Shown here in pieces: positions 44,247 through 53,661 of a DNA stretch of 64,000 bases. The first letter of the stretch is position 1; each line of letters starts with the position of its first letter. The stretch spans positions 124,001-188,000 of the forward strand of contig CP075494.1 in assembly GCA_021613535.1 (NCBI GenBank). The letters run 5' to 3'. The notes beneath the pieces were generated by a model. The model saw nothing but the letters and a program-made list of their open reading frames with translations. It was not told where the DNA came from and did not search any database. Position numbers and translations under genes: made by a program. This stretch comes from Adineta vaga (lineage: Eukaryota > Rotifera).

Positions 44247-47200
44247 TAGCTTTGCTTGTCACCCTCTAAATATTTTCGCAGCTCCCTTTGTCTTTAACCC
44301 ATATCCTAATCCTAACCCGTTCAATAATATTGTAAAAGATGCAGTGATTCAGAAAGTCATTAGTTGGGGTTTTCCCACAAAAATTGTCAAATGTGTCACA
44401 GAAATTGTTAATGAATGGTTCTCTGGTAACACAGTCAGTGGAATTCTTGATCATTGGGAAAAGAGAATTTCACCGACAACTACCGCTCAACTAACACCAC
44501 TGAATATCTTAATATATAATGTACAAGGTTGGGGTTCTAGAGCTCTTGAATCTGTTGAAATGACCTTTAAATCAGATAGTTCTATTTGTGTATTTACAGA
44601 AGTCGGGGAACTGTGGAATAAATCCTCTATACCTCATTTTAAAACTTTTTATCAAAAAGGAACAAATACTAAAGGGGGAGTAGTAGTAGCAATTGGTAAA
44701 CATCTTAAAACAACACGAATAGAGTGTAACATAGAAAATACAGTAATAGTCGATATAGAAGGACTATCACAACAGATCAGAATCATAGGCATTTACTGGC
44801 CACAATGTCAAAAGCGAAATTTAAATGATCTGAAAGCATTTGTAACTGAAAGAACAATAATTGCAGGAGACTTTAATGCCACTGCAGAGGAATGGAATAG
44901 TCCAACAACAGATCCGAGAGGTAAACAAGTAAAATACTGGATAAAAGAAAATAGTCTAGTCTTTGTGCCGGGTACGAAAAACTCGTCAAAAAGATCTGAT
45001 AGACATATAGATCTAATCTTTACAAATCTAAATGACATCACAGCAGAAACACTAGAAACAGGTTCTAGTGATCACTGGCCATTGGTCATGAGGAGCGAAA
45101 AAGTCGGTTTTCAAACAAATGGACACTTTCCAATAGTAAATTGGACAATATACGAAATAATGCTGAGTTTGTTGCAAGACTTCTGGATAAAAGAACTACA
45201 TGCAGAAAGCCAGAATATAGACAGATGGTACGTAAACTACACTAGATTCCTCGCTGCATTAAAGAAAAGAGTAACGAGATGGAGAAGTCGAGATAAATAT
45301 AGACCATCTTTACCTCTATACATAATTGAGATGTTGAAGGATGTTCGACAAGTACGGAATAAATATTACAGAGAAAGAAAATTGAATCGTGATTTAAATA
45401 TTGAAGAATATAGAATAAAGTTAAGAACAATGAGTAGATATGCTACAAAAGAGATTAACAAATATAAATCAGATCGATGGTGTGAATTTCTTTCCCAAAT
45501 ACAAGAAGCACATGATCATAGAGGAAATGTTTTTTGGTCACACTTATCTAAGATTTATAAACCGAAGTCACTTCCAATCTCAAAATTAACAACGTGTTCA
45601 GGAATTATTTCGAAACAAGAGGATGTCACCAACACTTTATTTAATTACTATAAAGAACAAGCGAAAGCACCAAGAATAAATAATAATGATCACCACGATC
45701 AGTATATCGAAAAAGAATATTTACATATAAAAGATATTATAGGAAAAAACGTAAACGTTGAGTTAGAACCAATTTCAGTTGCGGAATTAACAAAAATTAT
45801 AAGGAAAATGAAGCATAAAAAATCATCTGGCTATGACGAAATATCAAATCACATGATTAAATTACTCCCTCCTGCATATACCCATTGTCTAGCCACATGT
45901 TTTAACGTCTGGTTTCACCAATGTCGGTTCCCCGATATGTGGAAAGTGGCTAAAATAGTTACACTTAATAAACTAAAAGCAGGAACTCCACAACCAGATC
46001 AGACTCGTCCTATATCGCTTCTTCCAGCACATTCGAAACTCTTTGAAAAAGTACTGCTCGAGAGAACGAGAAGATAGGCGGAAGGAAATAAGCTAATTCC
46101 CGAAGAACAATCGGGGTTTAGGCCGGGAGGACTTTTGCCCACAAGAGTGCTGTCCATATATCAAGAAATCAAAAACAATCTGGCGGCCAACATGCCAACT
46201 TTGGCAATTTATGTTGACTATAAAAAGGCGTATGATAAGGTGTGGCATGCAGGACTTATAGTTAAACTACGCGACCTGAGGATGCCAATAGAATTGTTAA
46301 CGATGATCGAGTCCTGGTTAAGAAACAGACAGGCATATATAAACCTAGGTGAGAACAGATCAGATAATTTCAACACCGATATAGGCTTACCGCAAGGGAG
46401 TAGCTTAAGTCCTTACCTCTTTATAATCTACCATTGTGATCTGACTAAATGTTTAGGGGCACATTCAGGACATCTATTCGCCGATGATCTGTGTGTACTC
46501 ATCAAAGCCCCCATAGTAAGATCATTGAGTCCAATAATAGATTTTATAGAAAAGGAAGGAAATAGAACATGTAAGGAAATAAGCGAATATTCAAGAAAAT
46601 GGAATCAACCAGTTAACGTCCAGAAAACAGTAATGCAATTATTCTACTCCCAAGTGAAGCGTCCGGATGTTAAGATTGAAATGGAGGGTGTTAGGTTAGA
46701 AACGGTGGATAGTTTTAAATACTTAGGCTTTACATGGACAAATAAAATGTCACTAAAACCGACAGTTGATCAGTGCCTTTCAAAAGCCGAGAAAGCTCTG
46801 GCAAAACTAAAATGGTTAAAAAGAGGTAGAAAAATATCAGTTCCTGTGCTTAGACAGTGCATGTTCGCCTATGTTTTCCCACACCTGGCGTGGATTTTCC
46901 CCCTTTACCCCTTTTTACCAATAACTCAACGTAGTGCATTAGATAGTAAGTTCCGAGTAGCTATTAGAACTGTTCATAGTTGTCCCTATGTGTCAGCAGT
47001 AGATCTCGGTATGATAACCAAGGAGAAACCATTAAACTTCTACGTACAACGCTACATAAAGAAAAGACTAGGAAATATATACAAATCCGACTTAGGAGAA
47101 TCACCCTTTTTACTAGATATTTTTTACTGGGACAAATTCAAAAAAGAAAAAGGTGACTCATTAGGACACTACTTTAGACTAAGAAGAACGAACAAATTAT

Positions 47201-47265
47201 TAAGTAGGCACAAAATCCTTCTAATTAAATGGATCAATTTCATAGAAGAAAACAGTGGTAACTGA
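44239..47265 (+). pseudogene. LINE ORF2 (endonuclease-reverse transcriptase) with one nonsense codon
   Basis: The N-terminal AP-like endonuclease has LIYNVQGWG, FTEVGE, GDFNATAEEW and SDHWPLV. The reverse transcriptase has KKSSGYDEIS, PISLLPAHSKLFEK, AIYVDYKKAYDKVW, GLPQGSSLSPYLF and the catalytic FADD. A Cys-poor C-terminal tail follows. A single in-frame TAG at 46075-46077 sits inside the RT between the blocks 44239-46077 and 46135-47265. The frame is the same on both sides, so ORF2 is otherwise complete, about 1008 codons. Confidence 0.93.
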
Positions 47266-47798
47266 GAGTGGACGAGCTTACATTAGAGTACCAACAGTCC
47301 ATGAGTAGACAGACAACTAGACAGGATATCCTGATATGACGATATGAATCACTAGCACCTTGCCCTAGATAACGGTTTAAGACCCTACCCCTATGCTTAA
47401 TTTTGTCTCCCTTTCCTTCTTTTTCTCCTTTTGTTGTAAGCACTCAAGGGTGCAACATTAATAAAAGCGAAAACAAAAAAAAAAAAGAAAACTCATGCAA
47501 GCAATTTATTTAATTTCTGACAGAAATTTATAAAACGATCTTGACGATGAGAGCATATAGATATAGATCCGGTCTACATCCTCACCCTCAAAACTGTCTC
47601 GGAAATTACATTTCTTTCAATATCATCTCTAATGAGGGTAACAAGCCATTAAATAATCATTGTCGAACAATGGGTTCATCCATCTATTGTCTCCTTTTGA
47701 TCGGTATCATTAGAAGACACTTGATCTTGCCAAACATCTTTTAGTTAGCAGATTTGATCAACTTTTTTTATTGAATTTTAAAAGAATACAGTTTTCTA

Positions 47799-48432
47799 CT
47801 CTTAAGGCCCCCCCCTTAGAAAGGCATTTTTTTGAAAAATAAAATCGGTAAATACACAAGTTTTTTGCCTTTCTCTGGATTTTAGTGAAAAACCACTTCC
47901 AAAACCTTTCAAACGTTTTCCCCAAAATCCGAGTTTTAGTCACAAAAATTGTTATAACTTTCTTTCCGCTCAAGCTATAACCAATTTTGTTTTTGTTTTG
48001 AAGGTCTGAATAAAAGGAAACTTTTGTCTGAACGGATTTTTTGTAATAGATTCCTGGTTTGAGAAAGGTGTAATTTATGATTGCAGAACCACCGTTTGTC
48101 GTGCTGATTTCTAAACATATCCATTGAAATATTCATAAAAAATGCAGTATACAGAATTTAAAAATTCTGTTCAGACAAAAGTTCGATACTGACGTTAGCT
48201 TTAATTTGAAACTACTCCGAGCTCCGTACCTAGTGTTACACTGGAGTTATATCCATTCTCCTGAAGACCAAAAATGGCCCATGAATCAGCTGAAAATCCG
48301 GTCTGGTATAACCGATCGAGCTGAAATTTTTACCAGAACTATATTTCATCAGGACTACTCATCCCTGAAAATTTCAGCCCAAACGGATCATTCTAAGTGG
48401 CAAATCGTTTCTGAGGGGGGGGGGCTTAAAGA
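47799..48432. mobile_element. MITE-like element with poly-C/poly-G inverted ends
   Basis: The left end reads CTCTTAAGGCCCCCCCC (47798-47815) and the right end GGGGGGGGGGCTTAAAGAG (48415-48432), an imperfect terminal inverted repeat about 15 bp long around 600 bp of non-coding DNA. The interior has AGCTGAAATTTT and CTGAAAATTTCAGC-type dyads. The 119-codon frame at 48206-48565 spans this boundary and is not a gene. Superfamily not determined. Confidence 0.5.
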
Positions 48433-48538
48433 GACGAAGATGCAAGGGGGAAAAAGCAGACTTCTGTGCTTCTCCGTACTTCTCTGTACTTCCTTGGACT
48501 TCCTTGTACTTCATAACACTTATCCCTTTCCGGCCGGA

Positions 48539-48900
48539 TGTTGCCAAATGGCAACATTGAGATGATGTTTTATTGATAGCTCTTTAAAACTACTGTTGAT
48601 TATCATTCTTATACTACGATAATTAAAGGTAGATATAACATACTTTACCCACCTATCATTCAATATGAATGCGTATGGCTTTCGGAAAATAACCTGGTAC
48701 ATACTAATTAGCATGGCAGATTAGTATTATCAAAACTGTTGTTTCTGGACAATTTATAGAAACTGAATACACTAATCAGTAATTCTAAAAATTTTCTTAC
48801 TTTATCATCAGTATGAAGTACCACTAATAACAGACTTTTGTTGGTATATAAAATAAAAAAAAGTAAAATGTTGCCTTTTGGCAACTCCCGGCTGTAAAGG
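48539..48900. repeat. palindromic TTGCC/GGCAA motifs at the left end
   Basis: ATGTTGCCAAATGGCAACAT (48539-48558) is a near-perfect palindrome. An inverted copy of the end plus palindrome (TTGCCTTTTGGCAAC then CCGGCTGTAAAGGG) closes at about 48900. Likely transposase binding sites or a small solo element. Confidence 0.55.
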
Positions 48901-49371
48901 GTCAAAAATTTCCAAACTTGTTGCAAAGCTTCAGCAGCATTATTCAATGACTATGGCATACTATTAACTCTAAATAATAATTGAAGAGTATGTTCTCTTG
49001 CGACTGGTCGCAGAAATGTTATATATTGAGAATTAGAAGCAATTAGGGAACATTCAATTATAGTAACTAACTAATAATTTTAAATATTAAATTCAAAACA
49101 ACAGAAAATTATGTGTCAATATAAATATCTTGTTCAGCTTACTCGCGCCATCTGGTGAAATAGATTTTCACTGGCGAGTAACGCAGCCTTTCACTGTAGT
49201 TCTATGATGAACCGTTAGAACTGTCAATTTCACCTGTCAAAGTTAATATCAAGGTCGTATAAATTCGTTTTTTTATCGGAATTTTGCTTCAAATATATTT
49301 TAAATCACGTGAGTTACCATTACGATCGACAAGAGTATCGTGGATTTTGATCTGATTGTTTTTTTAGACAT

Positions 49372-51183
49372 ATGTCTAAGAAAAGAATCCATAAAAATCA
49401 CACTGTCATACCGAATGGTACGAGTGAAGATGTTGATACATCAGAATCAGAAGATGAAATGAAGAAAATTCAAGATGTTCTAAAAAATCAACTTGTAATG
49501 AATTCTGATTCTTCATCATATGAAAACAGTAATAGTGACAGCGAAGAAGAATTTCAAAAAGCAACATCCAGATCAAAATCAAAAAAAAAGAAAAAGAAAA
49601 AATTTCATTGGATTAAAAGATTGTTCACACCTCCTGTAGCAACATTTACAGAGAACTTGCCATCACCACCAACCAATTCTGAAGTAGAGCCAATTGAATA
49701 TTTTTGCTCAATGTTCGGAAAAGATTCAATCGGTATTTTGAAGAATCAATCAAATCTATATTCTGTACAAATGAATCCAAATCGACCTGTCAATATTACC
49801 GATACTGAAATTCGTCAGTTTATTGGTATACTCATCATGACTGGAGTTTATTGTTTTCCACAACAACGATTTTATTGGACAAATGGTACACGTATTCCAT
49901 CAATCGCCTCGACAATGAGCCGAGACCGATTTCTTCAAATAAAGAAATATCTTCATGTTGTTGATAATACTAATCAACCTGATCGAAATGATCCTAATTT
50001 TGATCGAGCATTTAAAGTTCGGTCTTTACTGAATATTGTAAAAGAAAATTGTCGACAAATCCCAAAAGAGGAACATTTGAGTGTTGATGAACAGATAATA
50101 CCTTTTAAAGGGAAGAGCATTATGAAACAACACATGCCCAACAAACCTAATCGATGGGGCTACAAGATGTATCTACTTGCAGGTGGTGAAAGTGGCATCT
50201 GCTACGACTTTGACTTTTATACAGGCAAAGCCAATGGAACACAACATGGCTTTTGCACAGATATTGTACTGAAACTCAGTGAAACTATTCCACGAATGAA
50301 GAATTACAAACTTTACTTCGACAATTATTTTACAACAATTCGATTACAAGTTGAATTACATAAATTAGGAATTTATTCTGTTGGTACTGCTCGAACAAAT
50401 CGATTACCAGATCTTGTAATGAAAGATGTCAAAACATTAGAAGAAGAAGGTCGAGGTGCAATGGATCAACGTATTGTTCAAGTAGATGGTGTTGTGCTAT
50501 GCGCCACCAGATGGTTCGATAATAACTTAGTCAATTGTCTTTCCACATTATATGGTTGTGAATCACAGGACTTGGTAAAAAGATGGTCTGCATCGAAAAA
50601 ACAACATATTCAAGTTCCACGCCCAAATGTAATTAAATGTTACAATCAATTTATGGGTGGCGTCGATCTGCATGATATGCTCATTTCATTATATAGAATA
50701 AATATTGGTTCAAAAAAATATTATATCAAAATCATTTTTCACTTGATTGACTTATCGATTGTTAATGGCTGGTTATTGTACCGTCGTCATTGTAATCAAC
50801 TTCGATTAGCAAAAAATGAAATTCTCTCATTATTACAATTTCGGATGGCAGTTGCTGATGCTTTATTGAAACCAGTAGCACCTGAACGTTCAGTCCAACG
50901 AGGACGACCAACTGCACGTCTTCGATCAAAAGAAACAAGTCAATCTAAACGACGTCGAGCTATAGCTATTCGATCTCCATCAAATAATACACGTCGAGAT
51001 GGATTTCATCACTGGCCAAAGACAACAACTAAAGGACGTTGTCGTAATTCTGGATGCTACATTATGCCGATATTTTTGAATAAGAAAAAATTTTCTCATT
51101 TCTTGACCCCTTTCGGCCGGATGTTGCCATTTGGCAACATCTCAGCGTTCTGTTACATATTGATTTTTCACTCCCCATATTAA
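49372..51183 (+). CDS. piggyBac transposase, C-terminal Cys domain truncated
   Basis: 603 residues from ATG at 49372, uninterrupted. A Ser/Asp-rich N-terminus and a basic KKKKKKFHW patch precede the DDE/D core. The core has HLSVDEQIIPFKGKS (first Asp), LYFDNYFTT (second) and FMGGVDLHDML (third with companion Asp). A basic nuclear-localisation-like stretch (RGRPTARLRSKETSQSKRRR) follows. The C-terminal Cys/His domain that should continue after KGRCRNSGC stops short. The last 40 residues are translated from the end-like motif that starts at 51107. Catalysis might be intact but DNA-end recognition probably is not. Confidence 0.85.
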   Translation: MSKKRIHKNHTVIPNGTSEDVDTSESEDEMKKIQDVLKNQLVMNSDSSSYENSNSDSEEEFQKATSRSKSKKKKKKKFHWIKRLFTPPVATFTENLPSPPTNSEVEPIEYFCSMFGKDSIGILKNQSNLYSVQMNPNRPVNITDTEIRQFIGILIMTGVYCFPQQRFYWTNGTRIPSIASTMSRDRFLQIKKYLHVVDNTNQPDRNDPNFDRAFKVRSLLNIVKENCRQIPKEEHLSVDEQIIPFKGKSIMKQHMPNKPNRWGYKMYLLAGGESGICYDFDFYTGKANGTQHGFCTDIVLKLSETIPRMKNYKLYFDNYFTTIRLQVELHKLGIYSVGTARTNRLPDLVMKDVKTLEEEGRGAMDQRIVQVDGVVLCATRWFDNNLVNCLSTLYGCESQDLVKRWSASKKQHIQVPRPNVIKCYNQFMGGVDLHDMLISLYRINIGSKKYYIKIIFHLIDLSIVNGWLLYRRHCNQLRLAKNEILSLLQFRMAVADALLKPVAPERSVQRGRPTARLRSKETSQSKRRRAIAIRSPSNNTRRDGFHHWPKTTTKGRCRNSGCYIMPIFLNKKKFSHFLTPFGRMLPFGNISAFCYILIFHSPY

Positions 51184-51298
51184 AACCTTATCATGTCCAT
51201 CACTCAAGAAGAAAAAATATGTAGAGCACGATTTTTTTTCTTAAGTGTTTCTAGGAGCCGGCTGGAAAGGGTTATACTGGCATATATTAAAAGTTTCA

Positions 51299-51391
51299 TC
51301 CCAAAAAACAGAACAAAACTGGCCTGTCACTGGAACTATTAAAACTTTTATTCCCAATAACAGAACACTTTTGTCCTGTTTTTTGGGATAA
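51299..51391. repeat. 21-bp inverted repeat
   Basis: ATCCCAAAAAACAGAACAAAA at 51299-51319 has an inverted partner at 51371-51391 with one mismatch. A second nested pair (CAGTGACAGG/GTTCCAGTG-like) lies inside the loop. It is directly outside the right end of the second piggyBac. Confidence 0.6.
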
Positions 51392-51550
51392 ATGACGAAG
51401 ATAAAATGTATTTCTTTGTATTTCTTTGTACTTCCGTACTTCTGAAGTATGAACTCCTGCTTTTTCCCCCTTGCGAAGATGTCGTCAATAGACAAGATAC
51501 TCACAAATGTGAGAATGTATATTCATAGTATAATATAGCAAAAAACAGTA

Positions 51551-51619
51551 GGGTGAGGGTGCGGGTGATGGCGTTTTCTTTCATTACCAATCCTCGACTT
51601 CATCCACATCCTCACCCTC
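51551..51619. repeat. telomere-motif foldback hairpin
   Basis: GGGTGAGGGTGCGGGTGATG pairs with CATCCACATCCTCACCC across a loop of about 30 nt. Confidence 0.7.
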
Positions 51620-51728
51620 AGAGTAAAGAAAAAAGTGATTTCTTTATGATTGTTTAGAATTATTTATAAGATAAATGAACAAACTAGTACAAATGCAACC
51701 GGTGATAATAGAATAATAGATAAATCAT

Positions 51729-51780
51729 CTTGAGGGTGGGTATGGGTAATGGAAGATATGAGCACCCACACCCACCCTAA
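51729..51780. repeat. telomere-motif foldback hairpin
   Basis: CTTGAGGGTGGGTATGGGT, about 15 nt loop, then GCACCCACACCCACCCTAA. Only 110 bp from the previous foldback. Confidence 0.75.
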
Positions 51781-51949
51781 AGATGGCGTAGCTCTTGCAA
51801 AAATATTTGAATTTAAATTAAAAGTAAAATCATCTCAAGAGTGAAGTTAAAATCTTTCATCATTATATTTGAATTAATTTTAGAATTATGAACGTTATAG
51901 AGTTTATTATACAAACAATTTGACATCTGATCAAAAGCAAAAAAGATTT

Positions 51950-52580
51950 TGATCGATTTGGACAATTACTTGATGCATATTTTATCGATAAATATGCACA
52001 TCGATTTGATGTTGCATTTTCATTTCCAGGTTTAATATTTACTTTAAAAAAGAATTCTTTCTTTACTTTCTAGGTAATATACGTGAACGAGTTTGCAGCA
52101 TAGCAGAAAAACTTTGTGAAAAAAGCATGACCAAAATGGAAGAGAACGAATTTTTATGATAAATATCATAAAGCAGAATTAGCTCGTCCAAATTTAGATC
52201 TTTATTTACATACAATCTATCGATATCAAACAAGATTGATTGTTGTCTTTATGTGTGATGATTATTCACGTAAAGAATTAATAAAAGTATGTTTATCAAT
52301 TCTTTCTTCTGACCAAATTATGTTATTATCAGTTGATGGCAAAAGTATTGATGGTTATATGGATATTTCAAACGAGGATGATAATAATGTTGTAAATGCA
52401 ATTTATAGTCGTTTGAAAGCTCTTGGTGATCCATTAACGCCCTCACGATCACTACATAGACCAGTTCAGCAGTCAGCGATAGAAAAGTCAATGTCGAGAA
52501 ATATTATTCGTTTAGTATCACCGTGGTATATTATACTTGCATTAATAGCGTTTATTCTTGGTACATTTATCGGTCGTTAA
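51950..52580 (+). pseudogene. TIR-domain protein with C-terminal tail anchor, decayed
   Basis: An exon to about 52027 reads DVAFSFPG, the TIR beta-A strand motif. After a short intron ending at CTAG (52074) it continues with NIRERVCSIAEKLCEK. A frameshift near 52140 separates this from FYDKYHKAELARPNLDLYLHTIYRYQTRLIVVFMCDDYSRKE, partly quoted, the typical TIR_2 core. That core runs to DGYMDISN and the remaining ORF 52236-52580. The C-terminal helix (WYIILALIAFILGTFIG) would anchor it to a membrane. TIR domains act as NAD hydrolases or adaptor modules. Frame break and missing start make it a pseudogene. Confidence 0.55.
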
Positions 52581-52825
52581 AACAAGAGATACAATTTACC
52601 TAAAGAGAACGCATCAAAGAACATTGATAAAATAATTTATATATTTCTGAATTGTTTTTGAATTAACAAACAGTATCACTTTCAAATACAATATTTCAAA
52701 GAAGTCACTACTATCTACTGTTCTACATTAATATAGATGAGGATGAAGGTACGCTTACAAGTAGAGAGAGAAAACCGTTACTCCTTTAACGAGTATCGTA
52801 CGTCTTAACTTTGGTTTTAGTATAA

Positions 52826-52868
52826 AGGGTGTGGGTGTCTTTCTTCTTTAACCACACCCACATCCTCA
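52826..52868. repeat. telomere-motif foldback hairpin
   Basis: AAGGGTGTGGGTGT, a 15-nt pyrimidine-rich loop, then ACCACACCCACATCCTC. It abuts the lipase fragment. Confidence 0.75.
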
Positions 52869-53205
52869 AAGCTTATCGTGAAGATCCACTGGTGCACGAT
52901 AGATGGCGAGCACGCACTATTTCTTTATTTCTTGAAACAGGTTATTCATTAGAAACAACTGTTTTGCATTTTCCAGTTCTAGTGTTGATTCAACATGGTA
53001 TTGATGATACAGTTACGCCCATTGAAACTATTCGACAATGGGTTACAAATCGAGTTAAAGGTGATGATGTAACATTCAAGAATTGCCCAAATCATATGCA
53101 TGAATTGCATAATGATTTAAAATGAGAAGAGGTTCTGGAGAATGTACTTGATTGGATTGATAAGCATGTTATTAGTCATAATAATCAAAGCTACTTTGAG
53201 AGTGT
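52864..53205 (+). pseudogene. 3' fragment of a monoacylglycerol-lipase-like hydrolase
   Basis: The frame carries FPVLVLIQHGIDDTVTPIETIRQW, the Asp region of the alpha/beta-hydrolase triad, and NHMHELHND with the catalytic His. A TGA at 53123-53125 (probably a mutated CGA) interrupts it. Similarity continues (EEVLENVLDWIDKH) to about 53185. The nucleophile Ser half is absent, and the fragment begins right at the foldback hairpin. Confidence 0.6.
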
Positions 53206-53661
53206 GTCGATAAGGATGATTATTTTCATCAAAGAAATATCAAATAAAGCTTTTCTATTTATAATAGAGGACAAAGAAGAATAGACAAAGTCTTTTTTTT
53301 GTAACATGTTTCTCTCGAATTTTGAGAACTGTGTGGGAGTATGTGATATTCTCAGATTGTATCATTACAAATGAAGCGTTTACCCGATAATTTTGTACAA
53401 TTTTTTTGTGTCGATCAGTTCAAAACATAAATTTAGCTTAACAATCATGAAGGCAGCTATTTTCGGAACTTTATTACTGTGGTTCGATCTTGATGGCTGT
53501 CTGTTTGATGGTGATATTCAACTTAAAGTAGAATGTTCGTTAGTTGTTTTTGTTTTTCTTATTCAATAACTTAATTATAAAGATTACAGGGTGTCTGAGA
53601 CCACTTTTATTTAAAAAGAAAGAAATAATATTATAGAGAAAAATATAAAAACAAGTTAAGT

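Larger units (their letters stand above)
42326..47490 (+). mobile_element. LINE (Jockey/I-like non-LTR retrotransposon), near full length
   Basis: The element is flanked by a 15-bp target duplication, ACTCATGCAAGCAAT (42311-42325 and 47491-47505). It has a 5' region, ORF1 with zinc knuckles, ORF2 with AP endonuclease and reverse transcriptase, an AATAAA signal (47460-47465) and an A-rich tail (47470-47490). No RNase H domain is visible after the RT. The duplication is perfect, so insertion is recent. Confidence 0.95.
48524..51271 (+). mobile_element. second piggyBac element, 2.75 kb, TTAT target
   Basis: The left end CCCTTTCCGGCCGG (48524-48537) and right end CCGGCTGGAAAGGG (51258-51271) form a 14-bp inverted repeat with one mismatch. 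Both are flanked by the direct repeat TTAT (48520-48523 and 51272-51275) in place of the canonical TTAA. Subterminal motifs GTTGCCAAATGGCAAC-like occur behind the ends. Reversed end-like motifs occur inside at 48866-48899 and 51107-51146. It encodes the transposase at 49372-51183. Confidence 0.75.
48435..51480. repeat. inverted flanks surrounding the second piggyBac
   Basis: GCAAGGGGGAAAAAGCAG at 48444-48461 is found inverted at 51457-51475. Both copies are adjacent to CTTCTnTACTTCC / CTTTGTACTTCCGTACTTC repeats (48461-48512 and 51411-51445). The 2.75-kb piggyBac therefore sits inside an older inverted structure. Confidence 0.6.

Noticed and set aside
48206-48565. 119-residue plus-strand ORF
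   Set aside because: Crosses from the MITE-like element through a poly-G end into the piggyBac terminus; not a gene.
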